Assembly: GCF_003364255.1 (NCBI RefSeq)
Contig: NZ_NXLR01000004.1
Location: 58,642 to 122,641, forward strand
Source: Helicobacter marmotae
GTDB lineage: Bacteria > Campylobacterota > Campylobacteria > Campylobacterales > Helicobacteraceae
Length of the DNA stretch: 64,000 nt
Direction: 5' to 3'
Part shown: positions 1 to 8,612 of the stretch, one piece after another
Numbering within the stretch: the stretch's first letter is position 1
How the letters are laid out: the number at the start of each line of letters is the position of its first letter
Made by a program: the position numbers and the translations under genes
Notes under the pieces: generated by a model
The model's database searches: none
The model's input: only the letters and a program-made list of their open reading frames with translations
What the model was told of the DNA's origin: nothing

Positions 1-2710
1 AGCCCTTATTCCCCGCAAAGCCACAACACTGCGTTTTCTCATGCTTAATAACCTCTCCGCTTACACACGCTCTTGCGATTTTTTCTAAAGAATCTTCCCA
101 TTTGCCCTTTTTAGTCGCACACATCGCATATAAAGCTATATCTTCATCTTTTGGGCTTAATAAAAGGCGTGATAAGAGGACAGATTCTATATATTGGGGC
201 ATATCATAAATCATCATCTTATCATTTATCTCCCCTATCTCATCACTCACAGAATCTGATTCTATGTTTGCTACATTACTCATAAGCTCATAGCTACACG
301 CACTATGATCACACACTATGGCTATCTTTCCATATTCCTTTTGTGCGGCTTTTAGCACATTGTAGAGTTCTCTTGCTTTTGCTTTTGCAATTTGAGGATA
401 GTCTTTATATGCCTTGCCACAGCAGAGATTGGCTAAGCCCTTAGGATATATCACGCTCACTCCCGCCTTTTTGCATACAGATTCAAACACTTCTTGCAAA
501 CTTCGTTTATCCCATGCCTTTTGAGAAGCCCCAAAAGCCCGATTAAGGCACGCACTAACATACAGCACCGCCTCAGTGTTTTTGTGCGTTTGAGCATTGA
601 GCCTATAGGCATTAGATGTAGGCATAGCACTTGGGATATAAGGGGTTTTGATAACCTTATGTGCCCCAAGACTTAGCTTACTTACTCTCTTTGCCCCCAA
701 AGCAGCACTCAAAGCATTATTTAAAACAAGCGCCCCCTTTACCCCTCGCACGACACTAGAGAAATGCGCGCTTGTTTGCTTGGCAATAAATGTAGCCACA
801 TCGTTAGATAGCGTGGGCTTTAACTTTAAGGCAATGCGCGCGGTATCAATTTCTAAAGGGCAGAGCTTAGCACACATCGAGCAAGTCGCACAAGTCTCTA
901 TACCTTGATACACATAGCCCGCTTCAAGCTCGCTTAATAGTTCCTGCTCTTCACTGCTCTTATCCTCTTTATTCTTAAGTCTTTGTATTTCCTTACGCAA
1001 GGCAATTCTCTGCCTTGGCGTTAAGGTTAGCTCTTTGCTAGGGCAGACCTTTTCACAAAAGCCACATTCCATGCATTGGTTGATAAAATCCTCCACTTCA
1101 CTAGAGGCTTTAAAGTTTTTCATATGGATTTGTGAATCTTTTGAAATAATCACATCAGGGTTAATAAGCCCCTTAGGGTCAAAGATCGCCTTTATTTTGC
1201 AATTTATACCATATGCTTTCTCTCCCCATTCTCTCTCTACAAATGGCGCTACCATTCTTCCGGTGCCATGCTCTGCCTTTATGCTCCCTCCTAGCTTTAG
1301 CACGTTATCACTCATCGCCTCCATAAAGCTCCCAAAACGCAAAGATTCTGACTCTTTATCCAAATATGGCGTGATGATAAAATGCACATTGCCAGAGAGC
1401 GCATGCCCAAATATAATCCCCTTATAATCAAACTCCCTAAAAAGTTGCGTGATTTCCTCTATCCCTTGGGCAAAAGATTCTATAGGGAAGCAAATATCTT
1501 CGGTAATAACAATGCTCCCGCTAGGGCGGAGGCTCGCAGAGAGGGGGAGGAGGGCTTTACGAATTTTCCACCATGAAGCCATCTCTTGCTCTTTAGAGCT
1601 AAAATGCACGCCAAAGAGGCTAGGGATAGGAGATAAAGCCTCACAAATAAAGGCAATCTTACTTTCTAATGCGGCTTGTGTGCTATCCTCAAGCTGGACT
1701 AGAAGCGCACAAGCCCCCTCTTGCAATGTTGATAACTCACTGGGTGCGTCCTCTATATTTTTAGCACTCTGCAAGCACGCATAGTCCATAATCTCTGCAG
1801 CACTCACTTTATCTTCATTATGCGCTAGGACTTGCACAGCCAAACTTGCGCTTTTAAGATTAGCATAAAATATCAGCGCACAAGCCTTAAAGCTAAAATC
1901 ATCGACACATTCATATTCCACCCTTGAGACAAAGCCCAAAGTCCCCTCTGCTCCGATAAAAATATGATTTAATATATCTTTTATATCTGCAAAATCAAGC
2001 AAGGTATTAATGCTATAGCCTGTCGTGTTTTTAATAGCAAATTTCCTTTTAATAAGCGCGCTTAAAGAGGCATCTTGGATAATCTCTTCTCTTAGGGCTA
2101 AAAGCGCCTTGCACTTCTCTTCATATTTTGCAATAAAGGCTTGAGTGCCCTCACTTGGCTTTGCCTTAGGGCTCGTATCAAGCACAAAGCCATCATGGAG
2201 GACCACTCGCACGGATTTAATGGTGTTATAACTATTTTGCTTCACTCCACAGCACATACCGCTAGAATTATTAGAGTAAATGCCTCCAATCATCGCATTA
2301 TTAATAGTCGCAGGGTCTGGTCCTATCTTTTTACCATAGGGCTTAAGGGCAGCATTTGCCTCACTGCCTATCACTCCACAATCACAAAATATGCTCTCCC
2401 CATTTGGAGCTACTTCTATGCCCTGCCAATACGCATTTGCTAGCACAAGTACATTTTCACTGCAACCTTGCCCACTTAGGCTAGTCCCTGCTGCCCTAAA
2501 GGTAAGTGGGGCATTGTATTTATCGCTTAGGCTAAAAAGCAAGATAATCTCTTCTTCATTGATTGCACGCACAACTACCTTTGGCACATACGCATAGCAT
2601 GAGGCATCTACCCCATAAGCAAAGCGATGTAAATAATCTGTATAGATTCTATCCTTAAAGTAAGCCCTAGCCTCCTTGGCAAAGCCCTCAAAATCCGCAT
2701 TTTCTCTCAT
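1..2710 (-). CDS. dld: FAD-linked D-lactate dehydrogenase with Fe-S domain (3' end beyond window)
   Basis: Oxidises D-lactate and passes electrons to the membrane quinone pool. The reading frame is open from ATG 2710 to the left edge (about 903 residues); the family in Helicobacter is near 950, so only the tail is missing. In order: a PCMH-type FAD-binding domain with the AGTSLSGQG motif (about residues 55-65), a FAD-oxidase C-terminal domain with an EHGTG motif, two 4Fe-4S cysteine clusters (CMECGFCEKVCP near residue 546, CATCSMCAKLCP near 605) and a C-terminal cysteine-rich domain with two CCG motifs, the second right at the edge. I recall HP1222 as the H. pylori counterpart. An SD-like AAAGGAG lies just upstream of the ATG. 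The promoter is shared divergently with the restriction-modification gene. Confidence 0.9.
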   Translation of the reverse strand, partial: MRENADFEGFAKEARAYFKDRIYTDYLHRFAYGVDASCYAYVPKVVVRAINEEEIILLFSLSDKYNAPLTFRAAGTSLSGQGCSENVLVLANAYWQGIEVAPNGESIFCDCGVIGSEANAALKPYGKKIGPDPATINNAMIGGIYSNNSSGMCCGVKQNSYNTIKSVRVVLHDGFVLDTSPKAKPSEGTQAFIAKYEEKCKALLALREEIIQDASLSALIKRKFAIKNTTGYSINTLLDFADIKDILNHIFIGAEGTLGFVSRVEYECVDDFSFKACALIFYANLKSASLAVQVLAHNEDKVSAAEIMDYACLQSAKNIEDAPSELSTLQEGACALLVQLEDSTQAALESKIAFICEALSPIPSLFGVHFSSKEQEMASWWKIRKALLPLSASLRPSGSIVITEDICFPIESFAQGIEEITQLFREFDYKGIIFGHALSGNVHFIITPYLDKESESLRFGSFMEAMSDNVLKLGGSIKAEHGTGRMVAPFVEREWGEKAYGINCKIKAIFDPKGLINPDVIISKDSQIHMKNFKASSEVEDFINQCMECGFCEKVCPSKELTLTPRQRIALRKEIQRLKNKEDKSSEEQELLSELEAGYVYQGIETCATCSMCAKLCPLEIDTARIALKLKPTLSNDVATFIAKQTSAHFSSVVRGVKGALVLNNALSAALGAKRVSKLSLGAHKVIKTPYIPSAMPTSNAYRLNAQTHKNTEAVLYVSACLNRAFGASQKAWDKRSLQEVFESVCKKAGVSVIYPKGLANLCCGKAYKDYPQIAKAKARELYNVLKAAQKEYGKIAIVCDHSACSYELMSNVANIESDSVSDEIGEINDKMMIYDMPQYIESVLLSRLLLSPKDEDIALYAMCATKKGKWEDSLEKIARACVSGEVIKHEKTQCCGFAGNKG

Positions 2711-2809
2711 CTTTACTCCTTTATTATGACCCTCACATTGTAAGATAAATCACAAAAGATTAGGTTAAGTTAGCTAAACTTGCAAAACACATTCACACAA
2801 AGGGTAGAG

Positions 2810-3004
2810 ATGATAGAGAGCAATAATCTCAAAGAGGTATTAAAAATTTTAGGCTTTAAGCCCAAAGATTCAGACACAATCCCACATTCATCTCCAGCAT
2901 CTCCAGCCCAGCCCATAACTCAACCCAATAATACACAAGTTTTAAGCGATGAGCTCAACAGGGGGGGGGGCAGAACAAGACTTTATAGAGTTTATAAAGC
3001 ATAA
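2810..3004 (+). CDS. 5' fragment of the restriction-modification gene, out of frame because of G10
   Basis: ATG 2810 follows an SD-like AAAGGGTAGAG and is the best-placed start for the large R-M gene. It encodes a leader containing NNLKEVLKILGF, a phrase typical of the N terminus of fused type I/IIG enzymes, followed by a Ser/Pro/Gln-rich linker. The frame then enters a run of ten Gs (2961-2970) and ends at a stop at 3002-3004. With nine or twelve Gs the leader would read straight into the large frame (joining as NRGG-AEQDF). The fragment is therefore the first exon-like piece of a phase-variable gene, not a separate gene. A TTG at 2780 would add ten residues but has no clear ribosome site. 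Confidence 0.75.
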   Translation: MIESNNLKEVLKILGFKPKDSDTIPHSSPASPAQPITQPNNTQVLSDELNRGGGRTRLYRVYKA

Positions 3005-6000
3005 TATTTTCATCAAATTTTTTAGCAAAGATACTTTCATAGAAGTAGATTTTAAAAGTGGGAGCATTGCTTATCCAAAAGATATGATAATAGAAAGCTC
3101 CACCACAAGCAATTTCTTGCAAAATGAAAATTTTGTCGTGCTTGAATGCGTTTGTTCCTTGCTTGAAAAGGGCTATTTGGCAAGTGATTTAGCCTTAGAA
3201 AAAACTTGGACTTTAGGGCATAGTGGCAAAAGTGGAAGAGCAGACATTACTATTTACAAAGAAAATGACAAAAAAGACAAAGAAGTGTATTGTATCATCG
3301 AATGCAAGTGTGCGGGCAAAGAATACGAGCAAGCCAAAAGAGATTTAGAAAACAACAGCTTGGGCAAACAGCTTTTTTCTTACGCAGCTCAAGCTAGAAG
3401 CGTGGAGTATCTAGCACTTTATGCGAGTGATTTAGAAAAAAATTGCATTAAAAGATATGAAACAACCTTGCGTTTTAAAGATGATAAAAACATCTTAGAT
3501 TTAAGCAAGAAAGATGATAGTTTGCTCACTTTTGAAGCCGCAAGTGAGGCAAAAGACTTTTTCCGTGTTTGGGAAGAAACGTACAACAAACAAAGTTTTA
3601 GCGATATTTTATTTAGCTCAAAAGCTTATGAAATTGGCGTAAAACCGCTTTTAAAAAAAGATTTAAAGCCTTTCAACAAAGAAGATGGCATTAACATCAA
3701 ATTCAAAGAAATCCTAAGGCACAACAACATCAGTGATAAAGAAAATGCTTTTAATAAACTCCTAAACCTCTTCCTTTGTAAATGTGTTGATGAGCAAAGC
3801 AAAAATGATAATGAAGAGCTAGATTTTCAATACAAAAGCTTTAGTGATGATTATTTTAGCCTTTATGAGCGTATTTTTAAGCTTTTCATTAAAGGAATGA
3901 ATGAGTTTTTAAAAGAAGAGGTCTATAAAACCAAAGATAATTTCATCGCAAATGCCATAGCCTCCTACACAGGCAAAAATCGCAAAGTTTTACAAAAAGA
4001 GCTAGAAAAAGAGATTCAAAAAGCTACGCTTTTTTCTTCTAACGCCTTTTCTTTTAAAGAAACGCACAATGAAAACCTTTTCAATCAAAATGGCAAAATT
4101 CTCGTTGAAATCATACAGCTTTTTAGCCCTTATAAAATTTCTTATTCAAGCAAAGAGCAGTTTTTAGGTGAGCTTTTTGAGCAGTTTTTGAATGAGGGCT
4201 TTAAAGAAGATGAGGGGAGGTATTTTACGCCTATTCCTATTACTCGCTTTATTTGGAATGCCTTGCCTTTTGAGAATTTTATACAAAATTCAAAGCTTCC
4301 TAAAGTGATTGACTTTGCTTGTGGTTCAGGGCATTTTTTAACCGAAGGTGTGAGTGCCTTAAGCGAATACCTTAAAAACACGCTCGAACCTAAAGAAGAT
4401 GAAGAAATTTCAAAATTTTTTTACGGCATTGATAAGGACAATCGCCTTACCCGCACCACTCAAGTAGCAATGCTTTTAAATGGTGCAAATAAGGCTAAGA
4501 TTAGAGCCATTGACGGCTTAGAATACAATGCAGATTTTTACGGAGATAAGCAACAAGACTTTGACATTCTGGTTTCAAATCCGCCTTATTCTGTGAAAGA
4601 TTTTAAGCAACATTTAAGTAGAAATATCCTCAAAGCCAAAGAGCCATTTAAGGAATTTAAAGTCCTAGAGCATATCAGCTTAAATTCTAAAGCCATAGAA
4701 AATGTATTTGTCGAGCGACTTACTCATTTATTAAAGCCAAATGCCCTAGCAGCTATCATTTTGCCTAGCTCCATACTCTCAAATACCGACCTAGCCACCA
4801 TTACCACAAGAGAGATTTTACTTCAAAATTTTGCTATTGTGTCTATCGTTTCTTTTGGGAATCAAACCTTTGGCACAACGGGCACAAACACCATAGTTTT
4901 GTTTTTGAAAAGATTTAATGAGCCACCTATAAAAACCGAGCTTATAAAAGATAGCATAGAAGCAATTTTAAACGCTGAAAATTTACAAGATTTTGAAGAT
5001 GAAGTGCTTTTTAAAGCGTATTTAAAAACCTTAAAACTAGATTTTAAGCTCTATGAAGACTTTTTAGCAGAAAATGAATCTTGCTTAGAAAATGAGTATT
5101 TTAAGGCTTATTATAAAGATTTTTTAGATTCTAGTGAGGCAAAGGCTCTAAATAATTCCAAAGCCTTTAAAGAGTCTAGCCAAGAAGAAAGGCAAAAACA
5201 GCTTTATCATAAATTTTTTAGCCAAGCTAAAGCAAAAGAAAGAGAAAAATTAAGTATCTTTGCTCTCACTTTCAAGCAAACTACCCTTATCATCAACGCC
5301 CCAAGCGAGAATGCTGAACAAAAAAGATTTTTAGGCTACACCATAAGCCAAGCCAAAAATAAAAGTAATGGTTTAGTAGAAACAAGCGGGCTTTTAAGCG
5401 ATAAAAATAACCGCCAAGCCAAAGACAAACTCGCCTATGCTATAAAACTAAGTTTTAACAATGAAATGTTAGAAAATGAAGCCCTAAAACCTTATTTAGT
5501 ATATGCTAAAACCTGCTCTTTGCTTAGCTTTGATTTGCCAAATTTCACAAAGGCAATTTCTTTAAATCCTAGTAATATCCTAAGCGGTGAAGCAAAAAAT
5601 GTAAGCGAAAATCCTTTTGCAAATTGTAGATATGAGTTGGTGAGATTGGGGGAAATTCTAAAAAGTTTGGGCAAAGGGAAAAGACCTGCCTCTTTTGAAG
5701 ATAAAAATGGAACAATCAATTTTTATAAATCTTCATTAGAAATTTATAAATGCAACGAATACGATTTTGACACTCAAGCTTTGATTATAGGCGATGGAGG
5801 CAGTGCAAATATACATTATGAGAATGGTAAATTTTCAAGTTCAGACCATACTTATATTTTTACAAAAGCAAATGATGAAATTTCTTTGCGTTATGTGTAT
5901 TTTGTAATAAGAAATCATTTAGAGCTTTTAGAAGTTGGATTTAAAGGTATTGCATTAAAAAATATTGCGAAAAAATTTATAGAAAATGAAGTTAAAATTC

Positions 6001-7814
6001 CTAAACCGCCCTTAGAAATTCAAAAGCAAATTGTAGAAGAATGCGAGAGGCTAGAAGAAGCGCATAATACCATTGAAGCAAGCATAAAGCAGTATCAAAA
6101 GCTCATTAAAGCGATTTTAATCAAATGTAAAATTTGCCAAAATACCGATGAATTAGGTGAATTTGATAACATCGATGAGCTTATCAATGCCATTTTATTA
6201 AATTTACAAAATTTACAAGCAAGGCTTAATGAGAATTTTCTTTACCATTATGAAGACTTTGAGAGCGGAGAATCTTCTAACGAGTCACAAGCCAATCCGT
6301 TAGTCTGTCATCACGAACCCCTGCTAGGGGGTGAAGAATTGCTATTCAAATCACTAGTCGCCCACAGAGTTTCTTCACCCTCCATAAAAGCTGAAGCTGA
6401 CAAACTTAGCGACCCGCACGAGGAAGCTATTTATCAACACAATGCTAAAAATCCCCCCTTGTCCTCCTTTGAAAAGAAGCAAATACAAAATCAAAATTTA
6501 GAAGAGTTAAAAAAGCTTTTAAAAACCTTGCCTATCCCTCCCACTGAAGGTTGGGAAAGCGTAAGAATTTCACAAATTGCAGAGGTTCAAAGTGGTGGAA
6601 CTCCCAGCCGAAATATAGCAGAATATTGGAATGGAACTATAAATTGGATTAAATCTGAAGTTTGTCAAAATTGTTATGTTTATGAAAATCAAGTTGCAGA
6701 AAAAATTACTGAATTGGGATTAAAAAAATCATCGGCAAAAATATTAAAAAAGAATTCAGTATTGATTGCACTAGTTGGTGCAACTATTGGTAAGGTAGGT
6801 TATCTCACATTTGAAAGCACAACAAATCAAAATATTGCTGGTCTATATCCTTTAGATTTACAAATATTAAATACCAAATTTTTATATTTTGCTTGTGCTG
6901 GACTTTACCCAAGATTTAAAGAACTTGGGGATTTTTCTATGGCAAATTTAAGTTTTATAAAAAATCTTAAAATCCCCCTCCCGCCCTTAAACGCTCAAGA
7001 GCAAATTGTTTCTGTGATTGAAAATATAGAACATAAAATTTCAAAGATTGATAAAGAGCTTGAAATATTAGAAAATCAAAAAGCATTTATTCTTAATAAA
7101 AACTTAAATGCAGACAACGAGAGAGAGAGAGAGAGAGAGAGAGACGAGGCTAAGCTTAAATTAATCTTAAGTCAAATTGCCTTTTTACTTTCTCAAAAAG
7201 CTTTTTGGCAAAATGCTATCAGTTTAGCCTTACAAAAATGCGGGATAAAACAAGACTTTTTAACTTCCTTAAAACATCTTATCGCCTCTTTGCCCACTCC
7301 TCCCGCTGAAGGTTGGGAAGTAAAAAAACTCGGCGAAATTTTATCTTTAGAATACGGCAAAGCCTTACAAGAAAACAAGAGAATAAAAGGCGAATATCCT
7401 GTAATGGGTTCAAATGGAATTGTGGGTTATCATAATGAATATATTGCAAAATCTCCTTGCATTATTGTAGGACGCAAAGGTTCAGCAGGAAAAATAACAT
7501 ACGTAGAAAAAAACTGCTATCCTATTGATACAACTTTTTATGTAAAAACAAAAATTCAATACGATATGAAATTACTTTATTTTGTAATGTTGAATTTAAA
7601 TTTAGAAAAAGAACAGATTGGAATTGGTGTGCCGGGAATAAATCGCAATCAAATTTATGCTCGACAAATCCCCCTCCCACCGCTTAAAGCCCAAAAGCAA
7701 ATTATCTCCATAATAGAAACCATAGCACTTCAAACAAGCAGCTTAGAAACGCATTTACACAGCCTAGCACGTCAAAAGCAGCACTGCCTCAAAAGACATC
7801 TTTTCACAGAGTAA
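2949..7814 (+). CDS. Fused restriction-methylation-specificity protein with three target recognition domains
   Basis: 1621 residues from an internal ATG inside the reading frame; the natural start is probably ATG 2810 one frame away. Seen in order: a PD-(D/E)xK nuclease core (D99 in RADI, E118/K120 in IECK); a gamma-class N6-adenine methylase with motif I DFACGSG near residue 456 and NPPY at 544-547; then three HsdS-like domains at about 885-1060, 1195-1370 and 1450-1617. Each ends in a variant of IPLPPLxAQxQI, and the second and third begin with the near-identical linker LPxPPxEGWE. Such single-chain enzymes cut and methylate the same site, and specificity lies in the recognition domains; three is unusual. 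A dispersed repeat is inserted in frame at about residues 1118-1157 and a (GA)13 run encodes the ER repeat before domain 3. Substrate sequence cannot be told from here. Confidence 0.88.
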   Translation: MSSTGGGAEQDFIEFIKHNIFIKFFSKDTFIEVDFKSGSIAYPKDMIIESSTTSNFLQNENFVVLECVCSLLEKGYLASDLALEKTWTLGHSGKSGRADITIYKENDKKDKEVYCIIECKCAGKEYEQAKRDLENNSLGKQLFSYAAQARSVEYLALYASDLEKNCIKRYETTLRFKDDKNILDLSKKDDSLLTFEAASEAKDFFRVWEETYNKQSFSDILFSSKAYEIGVKPLLKKDLKPFNKEDGINIKFKEILRHNNISDKENAFNKLLNLFLCKCVDEQSKNDNEELDFQYKSFSDDYFSLYERIFKLFIKGMNEFLKEEVYKTKDNFIANAIASYTGKNRKVLQKELEKEIQKATLFSSNAFSFKETHNENLFNQNGKILVEIIQLFSPYKISYSSKEQFLGELFEQFLNEGFKEDEGRYFTPIPITRFIWNALPFENFIQNSKLPKVIDFACGSGHFLTEGVSALSEYLKNTLEPKEDEEISKFFYGIDKDNRLTRTTQVAMLLNGANKAKIRAIDGLEYNADFYGDKQQDFDILVSNPPYSVKDFKQHLSRNILKAKEPFKEFKVLEHISLNSKAIENVFVERLTHLLKPNALAAIILPSSILSNTDLATITTREILLQNFAIVSIVSFGNQTFGTTGTNTIVLFLKRFNEPPIKTELIKDSIEAILNAENLQDFEDEVLFKAYLKTLKLDFKLYEDFLAENESCLENEYFKAYYKDFLDSSEAKALNNSKAFKESSQEERQKQLYHKFFSQAKAKEREKLSIFALTFKQTTLIINAPSENAEQKRFLGYTISQAKNKSNGLVETSGLLSDKNNRQAKDKLAYAIKLSFNNEMLENEALKPYLVYAKTCSLLSFDLPNFTKAISLNPSNILSGEAKNVSENPFANCRYELVRLGEILKSLGKGKRPASFEDKNGTINFYKSSLEIYKCNEYDFDTQALIIGDGGSANIHYENGKFSSSDHTYIFTKANDEISLRYVYFVIRNHLELLEVGFKGIALKNIAKKFIENEVKIPKPPLEIQKQIVEECERLEEAHNTIEASIKQYQKLIKAILIKCKICQNTDELGEFDNIDELINAILLNLQNLQARLNENFLYHYEDFESGESSNESQANPLVCHHEPLLGGEELLFKSLVAHRVSSPSIKAEADKLSDPHEEAIYQHNAKNPPLSSFEKKQIQNQNLEELKKLLKTLPIPPTEGWESVRISQIAEVQSGGTPSRNIAEYWNGTINWIKSEVCQNCYVYENQVAEKITELGLKKSSAKILKKNSVLIALVGATIGKVGYLTFESTTNQNIAGLYPLDLQILNTKFLYFACAGLYPRFKELGDFSMANLSFIKNLKIPLPPLNAQEQIVSVIENIEHKISKIDKELEILENQKAFILNKNLNADNERERERERDEAKLKLILSQIAFLLSQKAFWQNAISLALQKCGIKQDFLTSLKHLIASLPTPPAEGWEVKKLGEILSLEYGKALQENKRIKGEYPVMGSNGIVGYHNEYIAKSPCIIVGRKGSAGKITYVEKNCYPIDTTFYVKTKIQYDMKLLYFVMLNLNLEKEQIGIGVPGINRNQIYARQIPLPPLKAQKQIISIIETIALQTSSLETHLHSLARQKQHCLKRHLFTE
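2961..2970. repeat. Poly-G tract (G10), phase-variation switch
   Basis: Ten consecutive Gs within the 5' part of the R-M gene. Upstream leader and downstream body are in different frames at this length; loss of one G or gain of two joins them. Homopolymeric G/C tracts of this length mutate by slipped-strand mispairing in Helicobacter and Campylobacter. Confidence 0.85.
6303..6420. repeat. Dispersed palindromic repeat fragment inserted in frame in the R-M gene
   Basis: The bases here match the intergenic repeat family of this window: the CATCACGAACCC...GGTGAAGAATTGCT module also seen near 20960, and the AATCACTAGTCGCCCACAGAG module seen at 17286-17305. Translated it gives GGEELLF and similar phrases unlike any HsdS linker. 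It sits between recognition domains 1 and 2 without breaking the frame. Confidence 0.8.
7119..7144. repeat. (GA)13 dinucleotide tract between recognition domains 2 and 3
   Basis: Thirteen GA units encode alternating Glu-Arg. Losing one unit puts a TAA in frame at 7151; gaining one puts a TAA in frame at 7162. Either change removes the third recognition domain while leaving nuclease, methylase and two recognition domains intact. Confidence 0.85.
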
Positions 7815-7863
7815 GAAGGAGCAAGAAGTTTTCTAACTATTAAGATTCTTAATTAATAATTAA

Positions 7864-7893
7864 TAAAGCAAGGCTTTATATAAACTTGCTTTT
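7864..7893 (+). terminator. Hairpin after the R-M gene, before ureA
   Basis: AAAGCAAG (7865-7872) pairs with CTTGCTTT (7885-7892) around a 12-base loop, followed by TTTT. It may end the R-M transcript. The loop contains TATAAA, so the same stretch could hold a urease -10 element; the two readings cannot be separated by eye. An A/T-rich segment (7838-7862) lies just upstream. Confidence 0.45.
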
Positions 7894-7927
7894 ACACCTC
7901 TAATTTATCATTTTACAAGGACTACGT

Positions 7928-8605
7928 ATGCACCTAATGCCAAGAGAACAAGACAAACTTATACTTCATTATGCTGGGGCTTTAGCAAAGCAAAGAAAAG
8001 AGAGGGGCATAAAACTCAACTATATAGAATCTATAGCTTTAATCAGTATGGAAATTATGGAAAAAGCCCGAGAGGGAGAGAAAAGCGTAGCCGAGCTTAT
8101 GAGCTATGGCAGGGAGATTCTCAAAGCAGATGATGTAATGGAGGGCGTAGCATATATGCTCCATGACGTGCAGGTAGAAGCCACCTTCCCCGATGGTACA
8201 AAGCTCGTTACTATCCATAACCCCATTGAAGAGCGCGGGGGAGTGAAACCCGGGGAGTATATCCTTAAAAATGAAGACATAATCCTCAATGCCAATAAAC
8301 CATCCATAACCCTAGAAGTAAGCAATAAGGGAGATAGACCCATACAAGTAGGCTCGCATTTTCACTTTTTTGAAGTCAATAGAGATTTAGCATTTGATAG
8401 AGAGAAAGCCTTTGGCAGGCGCCTTGATATACCATCTGGCACTTCTGTGCGCTTCGAGCCCGGAGAGAGTAAAAGTATAGAGCTTATTGAATTTGGCGGG
8501 AAGAAAAAAATCTTTGGCTTCAATGACTTAACCAATGGAGAACTTACCCAAACCAAGCAAAATGCCCTTAAATGCGCAAAAGAAAAAGATTTTATAAACA
8601 AGTGA
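7928..8605 (+). CDS. ureA: Urease subunit UreA (gamma-beta fusion)
   Basis: First gene of the urease operon. 225 residues: residues 1-100 are the gamma part ([26 protein letters not shown]) and the rest the beta part (GKKKIFGFN near the end). This fused form is characteristic of Helicobacter; H. pylori UreA is 238 residues, so the tail here is slightly shorter. Start ATG 7928 follows AAGGA at a good distance. With UreB it forms the nickel enzyme that hydrolyses urea to ammonia and carbon dioxide in the cytoplasm. UreB starts 7 bases after the stop. Confidence 0.97.
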   Translation: MHLMPREQDKLILHYAGALAKQRKERGIKLNYIESIALISMEIMEKAREGEKSVAELMSYGREILKADDVMEGVAYMLHDVQVEATFPDGTKLVTIHNPIEERGGVKPGEYILKNEDIILNANKPSITLEVSNKGDRPIQVGSHFHFFEVNRDLAFDREKAFGRRLDIPSGTSVRFEPGESKSIELIEFGGKKKIFGFNDLTNGELTQTKQNALKCAKEKDFINK

Positions 8606-8612
8606 GGAAAGT

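Noticed and set aside
1500..1571. G/C-rich CCGCTAGGGCGGAGGC-like bases in dld that resemble the repeat
   Set aside because: On the minus strand they encode normal family sequence (WKIRKALLP...SIVITED), so no insertion is needed to explain them.
457..2597. Several short frames on both strands
   Set aside because: They are shadows of the long dld frame open from 2710 to the left edge.
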